Below are positions 10,260-21,908 of a stretch of DNA of 64,000 bases, in pieces; position 1 is the stretch's first letter; each line of letters begins with the position of its first letter. Both the position numbers and the translations under genes were made by a program. The stretch covers positions 8,933,059-8,997,058 of the forward strand of contig OZ025253.1 in assembly GCA_964019135.1 (NCBI GenBank), read 5' to 3'. A model generated the notes under the pieces. That model ran no database searches. It had not been told where the DNA came from and was given only the letters and a program-made list of their open reading frames with translations. The DNA comes from Arenicola marina. Taxonomy: Eukaryota; Annelida; Polychaeta; Arenicolidae.

Positions 10260-13200
10260 ATCAGGTCTTATTATTCGTTTAATATATGTATCGTACCTTA
10301 ATGTGTCGCAGCAGACTCGTTTAATTTGTTTGAATACTGCATTCTGCAGTCAATGTAATTAATGTGTTCGTAAATAAGATATACGGCATTGTGTTGATAA
10401 ATAAATTGAAAACGATAATATTCATACCAAGGGGAATTATCAAGCATCGCTTCAAAATGGTAGCGAGTGCGCAATAACTTTCACAGCATCAGTTGGCATC
10501 GTGGCAGTGGCCCTTTAACTTGGGATGGGGACGGCCAGACGGCATCAATATCGTTATAGCAGGATGAACGGCTTTCGTGAATTGGCTTCTATACATTGTA
10601 TAACTGGTCACTGACCTGGCAGCAGCCAAAAGGGGTTTTCTGCCGACATTGATGTTTACGGTCGTTGCGAATTTATTGCATTCAGCCGTAAATTTAAGGA
10701 ATAAACCTCAACTCATGTTTTTTTTTACCAATATATGGTAAAAACCCACTACAGATAATGAAATACGGAGAGAAAATAAGATGTAAAAGGCATATACCAC
10801 TGACCCTTATGGGGTTGACTGACCGACTGACGTATACTGTTCAGTTTTTATATAATGCCCCTGAAATAACGAAACAGATATCCACAGCCTTTGTGTGACC
10901 ATTTTAACTGTTATACATTTTTTACGGTGTGTGTCTGTAACTGCTTTCCCCAGCGTAGGCGGCGCAGCTTTTCGGTGTCGCACTAGAGCGTAGACCTTTA
11001 CGGCGATGGCTTGACGCTCCCAGCTGTATTCCACAGATACCCTCTTGCCATGGTACGCGCAGCATCTCCCTCCTCCCCTCCAGGTTGACCCGGGCCACCT
11101 GCTTTTCGTCTAGTGATCGGTCACGGGCACCAAGAAGCTGTTGGAACGAACTACGAAGGCCATCATTCTTGGGGAAACGCGATTGCTGTCGTATTTAAGC
11201 AGATTTATTATCCCCAATCTGGCAACCAACGCAAGCTGTGCGCAGTGTAAAACGGGGCTGATCCATTTAGCCGGTTGATACATGGTTTGCGTTGTTCTCC
11301 CTTGATCGCCGTTACTTCATCATAATGTAACTGTGAAAACTGAGATTCTACACTCGGGCTATGGCTAAGTTATCACAAATATAATTAGTTTCGACCCCCA
11401 CCACTCCCACCACAACACGATGAAAATACGTCCTCTTGCCGTTATAATAATTGTAGTAAAACATTTATATCTTGAACAGAAACAAATTGTACTGCTCCGT
11501 CAACATGGAAGACAATGATAACTTTCACTTTTCCGGACGATGAGGGTGTTGGTTTAAAAAACTGAAATTTCGGACATTGCGTCGGGGTATCATCAGCTGA
11601 GATCGCTGAACGAGTGTATTGATTGTTCTTGAAGGGCCGCATTGCAGTCTCTGTCTTTTACTCACGTCTCCTCTCCCGGTCAAGGTATGAATTTAGAGAC
11701 ACAACAAAACAGGACTGGTTCTGTAATGTACCTCTCCATCATGTCTTTCGATGACATGACAGCTTGGCTGATAAATCCCAGCCCCATCGCTTCGACCTAT
11801 TTCACCCAAATTCCACCCAAACCGATAAAACACAAATAAAACTGGCACCGTTTTCACTGCGTTGCCCAACAGTCCAATGTGGACAGATTCATCCGCGGAA
11901 CAAAGTTTGGCGCTGTCTGCATAGCTTCCTTTCAATTCCCTGGGGAACTCCTACAAATAACCGTACGAATCTGCATTTACTGCCATGTAGCCCTGTCACC
12001 ACTCTCGACAAGCGAATGGAGAAGCACATAATAATTGGCCGAATAGAATAGCAAAATCTCTCACTGTCACCGTGCATGTTCAGGCAAAATGTAATAAAGG
12101 ATGACAAAGATGACTCCAGTGGCATGCTGATCATTGTCGACAACTTCGCCTGTTCCGTGTGTCCGAGTTGTTTGTATTGTATAATGAGCCAAGCAGGTTT
12201 ATGTAAATCTGATCTTGGCGATCCCGACATATCCCCATAGTAGTTTATTTATCACCCAAAGGGCGAGGGGGGATGTAGAATTGTTGGGGCTGGACCGTGT
12301 ATACACCCATATGGCTTGTTAATCATTTCCTGCATTTCTCGACAACCCGGGAACTGAGTGATATCCATGACATTTCTTCATACCGCTGTTGAAAGGTGCC
12401 AGGCAGGTCGTCTTGATTCGGCATTTGGGCAAGTAATTTATCATTGTCTGGATTATAAGCAGTTTCACTTCTAGGTGGATAAAGCATTTGCCACCTTCTA
12501 TGCCAACTAGGAATTTTATTTTGTTCTTTCAGCCTTCATTGTATCTTCAACCAACGCGAAAAGATGACTCATTTATCGGGAACCATTTATATATATCACA
12601 TTACCATACACGGTTCCGGTGTCGGCAACTGGCGATTGTTTGGCATATATTTCATGTCGTTATTGCAGGATGAATCTGGGCCTGTATTGGCTCCATATTT
12701 ATCCACAGATATGGACTAAGCAGGGTGCAGTAATGCATTCAAGCACCACAGTTATTCTCGCCCCATGGCGATGGTCGGACGTTTGTCAGAGACTACCTAA
12801 CGGGGCACCGTGGATGAATCGTGTCATATTGCCCCTGCGAACATATAACAATCCCCCTGGATGGCGACTGCAAGATGTACGAACAGGAGCTGATCTAGAG
12901 GGAAGGGTCAAAGTGATGGGTCCCGTGCTCATCAACTACCGCATCTTGTCATCGGTGGATGAGATAGAGAGGTATATTGCAATCGCTGGTTCGCCTTCGA
13001 ATTTGCTACTTGACTGACTAGGAACAAACCACAGAGTAAGGCCCTCGTTATCGCATCACCGTACAAGATCCGTGTCAGTGAATTCATGCGTCATCATCGT
13101 TAAATCATGCATCATATTGTGACGCCAGATCAATCAACCAAGAACAAAAATTCGGGACAAAGAACTAATTATATATCGGTATAGGTAAATAGGGGTAAAT

Positions 13201-13827
13201 AAAATTATTCTGCCACGCGATACTCATATTTACATATTTATATACTCAACACTGAATGTTGAAAATTGCCGATGTTATTATCTAGAATTTCAGTGCATTT
13301 AGTTTATTATCTTTTTTATTATAGAGGTCGCGACGTCGTATATATGCCAATTGAATGACAAGTTCGAAGGCTTTATAAAAAGTCCAATATTAAAGTTATG
13401 CTAGTAAACTTGACAAAAATACTTTGACAGATAGCACACAACTATAGATTTCCGCTGTCGTAATCAATATAAAAACAACATCTGACATCGGAACGACACT
13501 ATGACCCACAAAATACGGGAGATCAGTTCTGGACGTAATAATACCGCGCCGATTTATAACATAATGTCGAAATAAAAGTGACGATGCGTAATAAATACAA
13601 TAATAACAGAAAGAAGACAGCCACCAGCAAATGCACAAGACCAATATAATGTGCCATTTCACAAATCGACAAAGAGAGATGGGACTCCCAATCTGCTTGC
13701 TGCATACGGCTTACTATGGTGCTTAATCTGCTTAAATGCGCCGCTGGCCGAGTTTTGTCATGAATGATCACATCCGTAGTTTGTCTTAACGGCTTCTTGA
13801 TGCCTGGGGACTGAGAGTGAAAGGGGC

Positions 13828-13998
13828 GGTGTCGGACGATGGGGGTGGGCGAGAGGGGCAGGGGAAAGGGGTGCGAGATATTTAGGGAGTGGGAGGGTGA
13901 GGGGAGGGGGGGGGGAGGAAAGACGGGGGAAGGGAGTGGGGGAGAACAAGGCGGAGAAGGAAGGCGGGAGAGGGGAGGGGAAGGGAGCGGAGGGGACT
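13828..13998. repeat. G-rich purine tract
   Basis: The + strand is dominated by GGGG, GAGGGG and GGGAGA blocks without a fixed period. Its complement gives a Pro/Ser/Leu-rich frame on the minus strand that I regard as an artefact. The tract contains many G runs capable of quadruplex pairing. Confidence 0.7.
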
Positions 13999-13999
13999 A

Positions 14000-14440
14000 A
14001 TGCGTGGGCGCATACGACTCAGGCCGACTGGACGGGTAACGGGGACTCACAGAGGTGACGTGGTCACAGGCTCGAGATTCAATAAAGGCGGGATCCCGTA
14101 TGGTCTGTGTTCGTCACAATAATAATAATAATAACCATGATTTGATATATTAACTCTAAAGCATATTTGAAAAATGCGGAATAACACCAATTCGCAAAGA
14201 AATGCGATATTAATATCACAAACTATCTAGTTTGTGTGCTTAAAAGGCAATTTGAGAAGTAAATATTTTAGGTCAACCTTTAAGTGTTTCGGTGTTTAAA
14301 GCGTATAGTTGCCTAATTGCCGTTCACACGTCAGAAGGATCAATTTCCAGTCACATTTATTTCGTTCTTTAGCGCGTTATCTGCATTGTCAATAACTTCG
14401 TTAGTATCATTCTCTCTAGCAATAAAAAAACAATTTGGAA
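14000..14440. other. AT-rich spacer with an AAT microsatellite
   Basis: A short (AAT)n run lies at about 14,119-14,136. The remainder is AT-rich unique sequence leading to the 40-bp array. No gene or RNA is recognised. Confidence 0.5.
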
Positions 14441-14685
14441 ATTCGGGCGGCCACTTGTAAGGTTGTATGGTTATTAGCATATTCGGGTGGCCACTTGTAT
14501 AGTTGTATGGTTATTAACATATTTGGGTGGCCACTTGTAAGGTTGTATGGTTATTAGCATATTCGGGTGGCCACTTGTAAGGTTGTATGGTTATTAGCAT
14601 ATTCGGGTGGCCACTTGTATAGTTGTATGGGTATTAACATATTTGGGTGGCCACTTGTAAGGTTGTATGGTCATCAGCATATTCG
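14441..14685. repeat. 40-bp repeat, six copies in a 120-bp trimer
   Basis: Six units start at 14,441, 14,481, 14,521, 14,561, 14,601 and 14,641, each 40 bp and each containing GGCCACTTGTA. Units 1-3 and 4-6 match in order. Units 2 and 5 share the TATAG and AACAT variants, and units 3 and 6 share ATTTGGG. The array therefore grew by duplication of a 120-bp trimer. Only five bases of a seventh unit follow. Confidence 0.95.
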
Positions 14686-16735
14686 TTCCCTTATTGAGGT
14701 ATTGAGGTTGCACTGTTATCGTTTTGCCCCTTGTTTTTGATAGAATGAAATGTTTAACATAATTTAACTTTATTAAAAGTCACAACTAGGTTCGGAATTG
14801 AAGCTACATACTATTATTTCTACGCAATATGATTCCTTGGCCATGACTTGTATGTGTCTGGAATAAACAGTATAAAGATAATAAAGAACCTGAATTGGGC
14901 GGCGGTTTTGTAATAAAACATTTAAATGCGTGATAATGGCGATGCATAATTGCTTGCTTGTACCACAAAAAAGTGGGCAAGCTGTTGTGGTCCTAGCTAA
15001 GCACCCATTGTGCACCCAGCAGGCCATCAATTCTACGTCACCTCATCGACTTCTCGATCAATCAAACTATCATTCGGCGCGACCTATAATGCACAGATCT
15101 CGTGATACCTCGTGAAATACGAGATGTGATATACGTCAGTTAATTCTATCGCCTTCTTTCAAATGAGCTTGAATAACGAAAGCGGCCTATTCACCCGAGT
15201 GCAAAATGTCATATCGCCCTATTACATTAGAATCTTTGTATTAACGGCTCTTTTTGGAAGCCGTCAACTTTTACCCCGCGTGCAATCCCCACGGTGTGAT
15301 GGATAGCGCACATATGAGAAATGGTTCATAAAAATACCATGATCGTGAAAAATGTGAGTGGCGGGCGCGGTTGTGTCGTTAGTGGCTTCACGGCGGTTGG
15401 ACTTATCTTGTTTCGTTGCTGTCCGCCATTGATAATCACTATTTCTTGCTTTCTCCCGCGCCAGCCGATGCATCATATTGCTCGCCAGGCGGCGCTTTTC
15501 TAATGAGTCCCGGGCAAGGTTTTCATAAACTTTTGCATGTCATGCTGACCTGGCTGGGCAAGATCGGAGAGACAGAGACCAGCTAAAACAGGCCAAAACT
15601 TGTGATAGATCACCTGCCAGCCAAGGTTTGGTTGGTCGCCCAGGGTTTCAGGACTTGTTTCTGGGTGACAGAATCGCGTTTGTCAACGCCAAGGGAAAGG
15701 ACCTACGATAATTGTACGACTCACCCCACAAGTGCGAAAGTCGGAATGTTCAAGAAATAAATCAACGAAGTAGGCTGAAAATAATTTGTAATAATTCATG
15801 GATCGTTGTTTATCGATAATTTGTCCTACCACGGTCGATTGGCTACCTGTAATTAACCAAGCCGTGGATCACTGAAGTCGACCATCATCGTAATTAACCC
15901 ATGCCATGAACCGCTCGCCGATTATCATTGGCCAAGGACTGTTAATGAGCCATAACATGCTTAAACATTATGGGACACCAGTAAATACGCCTATAATATT
16001 ATATTTGTGCCCCGCTGCTTTGTGAGTTACTTCATTGTATATACGCTGAATTAACCCTCATTATTAGCATCTGGGAGCGGAGGCATCCTTGTTCCATTTC
16101 TCGGGACACAACTCTTTGTAAATATCTCTGCTATTCTCATATTTCATAACGAGTTTTATTAGGCCTTTATCATCATTTGGGAGCCCAACACACTCGATAA
16201 CACTTTTTACTGGGTCGTTCCATCTTCAAACGCAGCTTGTAAAGACATCCGGTATCCTTTTTATCTCTGTCGATGCAATGATGCCATTATTACTCTTTTA
16301 TGATTCTACTTAGAGCTTAACCGGTAAAATAGTGTTCCAAACTAATTGCGTGACATAATCATATATATATATATCATTCGATTTCTGCGGCCATGAGGTT
16401 ATTCAGTGCGTTTTCGCGGAACTGATGGGGCCCGCACAAGACGGGTCGAGATGGGGTCACTTCCGGCAGACACAATTGTGGCGAGTTTATAGCGGACATT
16501 CGCTAGAGCGTCCATCCACTGGAGTATTATCTCAGCCAGATGGACGTGGGCAAAGCAATAAAATAAGGAATAAATGGCACCACATGGTGTTGCTGCCTCA
16601 GTGTAAGGCGCTTTAGTTTATATAATAAATAGTAAAACTCGTTAGTGGGTTTTAGATTCCGGTCAATGCTTCCGGCAGGATGAAGCATTGTGGGTCGATG
16701 GAGGGAAGAATTATTCCTTATTTTTAAAGAAACTT
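14686..16735. other. Unique DNA, no recognisable gene
   Basis: The interval has mixed composition and open frames under 90 codons. A short diverged duplication around TAATTAACC lies near 15,850 and 15,890, and an (AT)n run at about 16,362-16,373. I see no exon, RNA gene or transposon ends. Confidence 0.5.
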
Positions 16736-16737
16736 TC

Positions 16738-16850
16738 ATTAGAAATATCAGACCGCTAAAGTTAACTACAAACATTCGTTAGAATATATCAGACCACAAA
16801 GTTAACTAAAAATACTCGTTAGAAATATCACGCTGCTAAAGTGATCAATA
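16738..16850. repeat. Three diverged copies of a ~40-bp unit
   Basis: Units beginning at about 16,738, 16,777 and 16,817 share GTTAGAAATATCA and AAAGTTAACTA with small indels. The divergence suggests an old local duplication. It lies 140 bp before the 62-bp satellite but is unrelated to it in sequence. Confidence 0.7.
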
Positions 16851-16988
16851 AACTATCCCCCGATTTAACCATAAAAGGTTTTTGTTTTGTTTTAACCAAG
16901 GAATATGGGATTTGCTACCGTTTTTATGGATGCGTTCATCATTCCAATCCTCTTCGCCATCTTGTCAAGAACAATGCTTTCAATCACA

Positions 16989-17935
16989 CTGGCGAGCGAT
17001 AATGCGCTGTGTTGTTCTGTCACTGGCAATGCGTTCATTCCCCATCGATGCTGGCGAGCGATAATGCGCTGTGTTGTTCTGTCACTGGCAATGCGTTCAT
17101 TCCCCATCGATGCTGGCGAGCGATAATGCGCTGTGAGGTTCTGTCACTGGCAATGCGTTCATTCCCCATCGATGCTGGCGAGCGATAATGCGCTGTGTTG
17201 TTCTGTCACTGGCAATGCGTTCATTCCCCATCGATGCTGGCGAGCGATAATGCGCTGTGTTGTTCTGTCACTGGCAATGCGTTCATTCCCCATCGATGCT
17301 GGCGAGCGATAATGCGCTGTGTTGTTCTGTCACTGGCAATGCGTTCATTCCCCATCGATGCTGGCGAGCGATAATGCGCTGTGTTGTTCTGTCACTGGCA
17401 ATGCGTTCATTCCCCATCGATGCTGGCGAGCGGTGATGCGCTGTGTTGTTCTGTCACTGGCAATGCGTTCATTCCCCATCGATGCTGGCGAGCGATAATG
17501 CGCTGTGTTGTTCTGTCACTGGCAATGCGTTCATTCCCCATCGATGCTGGCGAGCGATAATGCGCTGTGTTGTTCTGTCACTGGCAATGCGTTCATTCCC
17601 CATCGATGCTGGCGAGCGATAATGCGCTGTGTTGTTCTGTCACTGGCAATGCGTTCATTCCCCATCGATGCTGGCGAGCGATAATGCGCTGTGTTGTTCT
17701 GTCACTGGCAATGCGTTCATTCCCCATCGATGCTGGCGAGCGATAATGCGCTGTGAGGTTCTGTCACTGGCAATGCGTTCATTCCCCATCGATGCTGGCG
17801 AGCGATAATGCGCTGTGAGGTTCTGTCACTGGCAATGCGTTCATTCCCCATCGATGCTGGCGAGCGATAATGCGCTGTGAGGTTCTGTCACTGGCAATGC
17901 GTTCATTCCCCATCGATGCTGGCGAGCGGTGATGC
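16989..17935. repeat. 62-bp satellite, fifteen near-identical copies
   Basis: Units beginning CTGGCGAGCG repeat exactly every 62 bp from 16,989 to 17,918, with a 17-bp partial unit after that. Differences are few. A GTGTTG to GTGAGG variant occurs in the third unit and in the last three complete ones, and a GCGGTGATG variant in one internal unit and the terminal partial. Such uniformity points to recent expansion or ongoing gene conversion. Two weak open frames cross it but have no coding character. Confidence 0.97.
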
Positions 17936-18144
17936 ATGATCTCCGCCAAATACGATGCCTCACTATCACCGTCTTTTATCTCTGGAAGTGGTCACCATAG
18001 ATACCAATTCAGATGCGACAATTTGAGTTTTTTTCGGCGTTATTCCTAGAATAAATGGCTCTTATCGACCGGAAGCAGAAACCAGAAACCAGTTGTGCTT
18101 GCTTCTCATTTGAAGTAATAGACTCTCGCTCAGGGAGATTTCAA

Positions 18145-18163
18145 TCACGTGACGTGGACGTCA
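18145..18163. promoter_or_regulatory. E-box TCACGTGAC next to an ACGTCAT half-CRE
   Basis: TCACGTGAC (18,145-18,153) is a full USF/TFE-type E-box and overlaps into GTGGACGTCAT, a CRE half-site. The two bHLH/bZIP-type motifs lie within about 20 bp. No gene start is recognised nearby, so this is only a candidate regulatory site. Confidence 0.25.
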
Positions 18164-19895
18164 TAACGAGATGCGTTATAAGTTGCTGTGCCGCGTGTGT
18201 ATCTTTTTATTAAAAGAGTTAATAACAGTTGAGCAACAGAGGGATGATCAGAGAATATGGGTGACACGGTCATACGGTCTTACCCACTTGTATCGACATG
18301 CGTAGATACGGGGGAACGCAAAATCTTTATGTGGGGGGTCATTAAGTGCAACGAGCGGGTTCAGCGAGTCGACGAGCATGGTGCCGTTTGATTCCTCACA
18401 ATGCCCCAGTCTTGGAACTCCAGTCAGATTAATATAAATGCCCAAGGGTCTTGTTTTTATGGGAGTGAGAAACCACTTGAAAGGCCACCCCTAGTGCTCC
18501 ATCAAAACAAATAAACACACACATGCATTCCCCCTTCCCTCCCACCCTCCTCGCTCCCAACCTCCGTCGTGGGTGTGGTCCTCTATGCTTTCTTTTATCC
18601 CTGGATCTGGCTCAGTCTTTCGGAATTAGCGCTAACTCAGAAGGGAGGAAAGAGTATAAGGAGACGGCTTCCATGGAGGAGGACGATGTCACTATAAAAT
18701 GAGTGGTTGGCGGTACACCCATGGCGGGACAGGGGCTTGGCTGGCGTGGCGTGGCGCCTAGACGGGCATGGAAATGAGAGGGGGCAGTTTGGTGTGTGGA
18801 AGAAGTAAGGAAATGGGAGAGGGGGGGTGGGGGGGGGGGGCAACGTGTCCTTTGTATTAGGCGGATATTTCGCTGATCTCTGGAGTCCCCGAGTGGGACT
18901 CGTATCCGGAAGAGGGTTCGCGAAGCCTCCTCGCACACTATAAATAAAGAAGTAAAAGATCTGGAAGGCACACAGTTGGAGATGCGTCTCTGTCGGGGCT
19001 GTGACTTGAACCTCGACGTGATCCGTCAAGCCACCGACAGCGCCGCAAGAACCCCTAGTGGCAGACCCACTAAACACCAATCAAAAAAACAAAAACACAA
19101 AAAGGCGCAAGACAGAACGGGGGCCCAAGGAGCGGTGTGGGGTTAAATCCTATGTTTTCCCGCTCAGACTGCCTAGCTAACGACGTTTCTCATAATCCGT
19201 TCGGGTCCCTGGCTCAATTGTACACTATTCGACATTCTACCTTGACTTTTTTTCTGTTTCCATTTCGGGGCATTACACAGTTTTGCCGCCTGGTTCCAGC
19301 CTCAGCCAGTATGTCTACTGGGCGCAAATTGCCAATCTTTAAATATTAATCTTGTAACATCGCTAGCGATAGCGATTCAATACTGGACAAGACTTGATTC
19401 ATTTTAAATAAATGCGTGTATTCTTTTGTGAGTGCACTTTGGGCAAGTATTTGATTCACAGTACGTTTCAGGCGACCCGCGTGATTGTTTAATATTACGT
19501 ATATTGTGAGCAAACTGCATAATATACTCTGTTGACAACTCGTAAATCAAATTAACAGCAACAGGATCATACCGACTAAAGTGTAAAGTGAAGCAATAAT
19601 GTATTATGCACAATAATTATAAGTATTCCGCGTATTTTTCCCTTCTTGATGCTGCAATATTTCGGCTCTTTTTGCTAAAATCGATGTAAGATATATTGTG
19701 GCTGTCATATTATAAGCTGCGCCCGTTTAATGGACTCGTTTCTCGCAACTTTTCTTTCTCTATATATATTTCGATTCCTTTATTTTTATTGGCTTAATTA
19801 CAAAGCCTACAAGACACACAATCCATTTGGACCCCAAATTTACATGTCTCGCTGCGTTATTTATATCTACAAAGAAGGAGACACGTGCCCCGCTT

Positions 19896-19910
19896 CGCGC
19901 CATCTATCGG
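19896..19910 (-). promoter_or_regulatory. CTCF-like motif (minus strand)
   Basis: Read on the minus strand the site is CCGATAGATGGCGCG. It matches the conserved AGATGGCGC half of the bilaterian CTCF consensus and three of five bases of the CCASY half. It is one of six comparable matches in the window. Binding would need ChIP evidence. Confidence 0.3.
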
Positions 19911-20939
19911 CGAGAGAGTGAACGGATTTTACCCAAAGAGCTTACAATGTATCCTCTTTTGTCAAAGCAGCACGCCGCGTAATTATCTTGGGCAGCCATT
20001 GCTATTCTTGCAATAATGTCGGTGACAATCCCGCGTGCCCAGTGGCCTTTGAGGACACGTGCTGCGAGATAAGACGGGGGTTTTCAATCTCCACCACCAC
20101 TGTCCCGCTCTCGCTAGGTGGCGTAGCTGCGTAGAGCTGATTTCCGGATCATGGTAAAAACCCGATGGTGACGTCGCGAGTTTAATTTGAGGCCACTTGG
20201 GTGCGTGTTGCCGTGCCAAAGCCGTGCTGTGTGCGGGTAATAGACCATATGGTAGGGAGGGAGGGCTAGGCGGGGGAGGGGCGTGGGGAGGGGGAAGACA
20301 GGGAGAGGGGGGTGATGTGCATACGGGGGCTCCGGCAAAAAGCAGTACAGAGATACGGAGAAATTTGAAGACGGATCCAGAGCCATGGTTTCCAAATCTG
20401 AAGAGAGATCGGGGCAGAGGCCGAGTGACGCGCAGCAGATGATAGATCGAATGGGAAGTTTTAGGCCATCTTTGTGCACGCATCAAGCATGCTGGGCCAG
20501 ATCAATATCCTGGTCTTGGACTATACCCCTTGCCCTCTTGATGACGCCGGGCACACCGGCCGAACTCTGTACTGTGGGGGCGCCTACACAGACTATGTAT
20601 TTGAGCAGGAATCTCAGATATTTCAGGGTATTTAGTAATAGCTAAGTGAGCCGATTGTCAATATTGCTTGAATGAGAATGTCTTTCAGCGATGTATTCTA
20701 ACCAAAATAATATCACATTCGTACCCGAAAGGTACGTATATGCATATGGACAACTATATATAATATATTGAGAAAATATCTAAAAATCTGAACATATTCT
20801 ATTGAATTGTTTGTAGTGAGCTTGTTTACAGTGAGGTTTATGCATGTTTAATTTGTCTTAAGTTGCGGAAAGGCGACCAGAACCGAGACTGCATTGTCTC
20901 CTACGTGGACGGATGCGACGAGGAGACACGTGGTACACA

Positions 20940-21908
20940 TTCGCAGACAGACATATGACACACAGACAGACATATGACACCCAGACAGACATATGACACA
21001 CAGACAGACATATGACACACAGACAGACATATGACACACAGACAGACATATGACACACAGACAGACATATGACACACAGACAGACATATGACACACAGAC
21101 AGACATGACACACAGACAGACATATGACACACAGACAGACATATGACACACAGACAGACGTATGACACACAGACAGACATGTGACACACAGACAGACATA
21201 TGACACACAGACAGACATGTGACACATAGACAGACATATGACACACAGACAGACATATGACACACAGACAGACATGACACACAGACAGACATATGACACA
21301 CAGACAGACATGACACACAGACAGACATATGACACATAGACATACATGACACACAGACAGACATATGACACACAGGCAGACATATGACACATAGACAGAC
21401 ATGACACACAGACAGACATATGACACATAGACAGACATATGACACACAGGCAGACATATGACACACAGACAGAAATATAACACACAGACAGACATAGGAC
21501 ACACAGACAGACATATGACACAGAGACACACATATGACACACAGACAGACATATGGTACCCACAGACATATGACACACATACAGACATATGACACACAGA
21601 CAGGCATATGACACATACAGACATATGACACACAGACAGAAATATGACACACAGACAGACATATGACACACAGACAGACATATGACACATACAGACATAT
21701 GACACACAGACAGACATATGACACACAGACAGACATATGACACATAAACAGACATATGACACATAGACAGATATATGACCCACAGACAGATATATGACAC
21801 ACAGACAAACATATGACACACAGACAGACAAATGACACACAGACAGACATATGACACATAGACAGACATATGATACCCACAGACATATGACACATAGACA
21901 GACATATG
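20940..21908. repeat. 19-bp satellite (ACACACAGACAGACATATG)
   Basis: About 50 units of 19 bp fill the interval. Variants lack bases (17-bp GACATGACACACAGACA forms) or carry CATAGACAG or ATACCCACAGACATATG. Because 19 is not a multiple of three and the unit lacks minus-strand stops, all three minus frames stay open for about 330-350 codons. They give Cys/Val/Ser/Met-rich repeats that are not a real protein. The array resumes at 23,036 beyond an inserted LINE. Confidence 0.97.

Larger units (their letters stand above)
9426..13825. other. Unique DNA, no recognisable gene
   Basis: Over 4 kb contains only short open frames (the longest about 130 codons, at 12,619-13,017 on +) with no domain I recognise and no clear splice structure. 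Two compact sites, the hairpin at 9,752 and the X-box at 10,247, are listed separately. G runs occur near 9,813. The DNA could be intronic or intergenic. Confidence 0.5.
17936..20935. other. Unique DNA, no recognisable gene
   Basis: No exon or RNA gene is recognised across 3 kb. A G-rich/C-poor patch lies at about 18,800-18,840 and a G-rich block at about 20,245-20,325. The 167-codon minus-strand frame near 20,000-20,480 has no familiar domain and overlaps a low-complexity Pro/Ser stretch. Motifs at 18,145 and 19,896 are listed separately. Confidence 0.5.

Noticed and set aside
12619-13017. 132-codon + frame in unique DNA
   Set aside because: It is one of the longer frames outside repeats, but I recognise no domain and see no supporting splice or promoter structure.
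16989-17935. CRISPR array
   Set aside because: The repeats are contiguous, with no unique spacers between conserved repeats, and the setting is eukaryotic. The same holds for the other arrays here.
19003-19033. tRNA-derived SINE on the minus strand
   Set aside because: A box-B-like GGTTCAAGTC and a box-A-like TGGCTTGACGG are present, but they are only about 10 bases apart, far too close for a tRNA structure.
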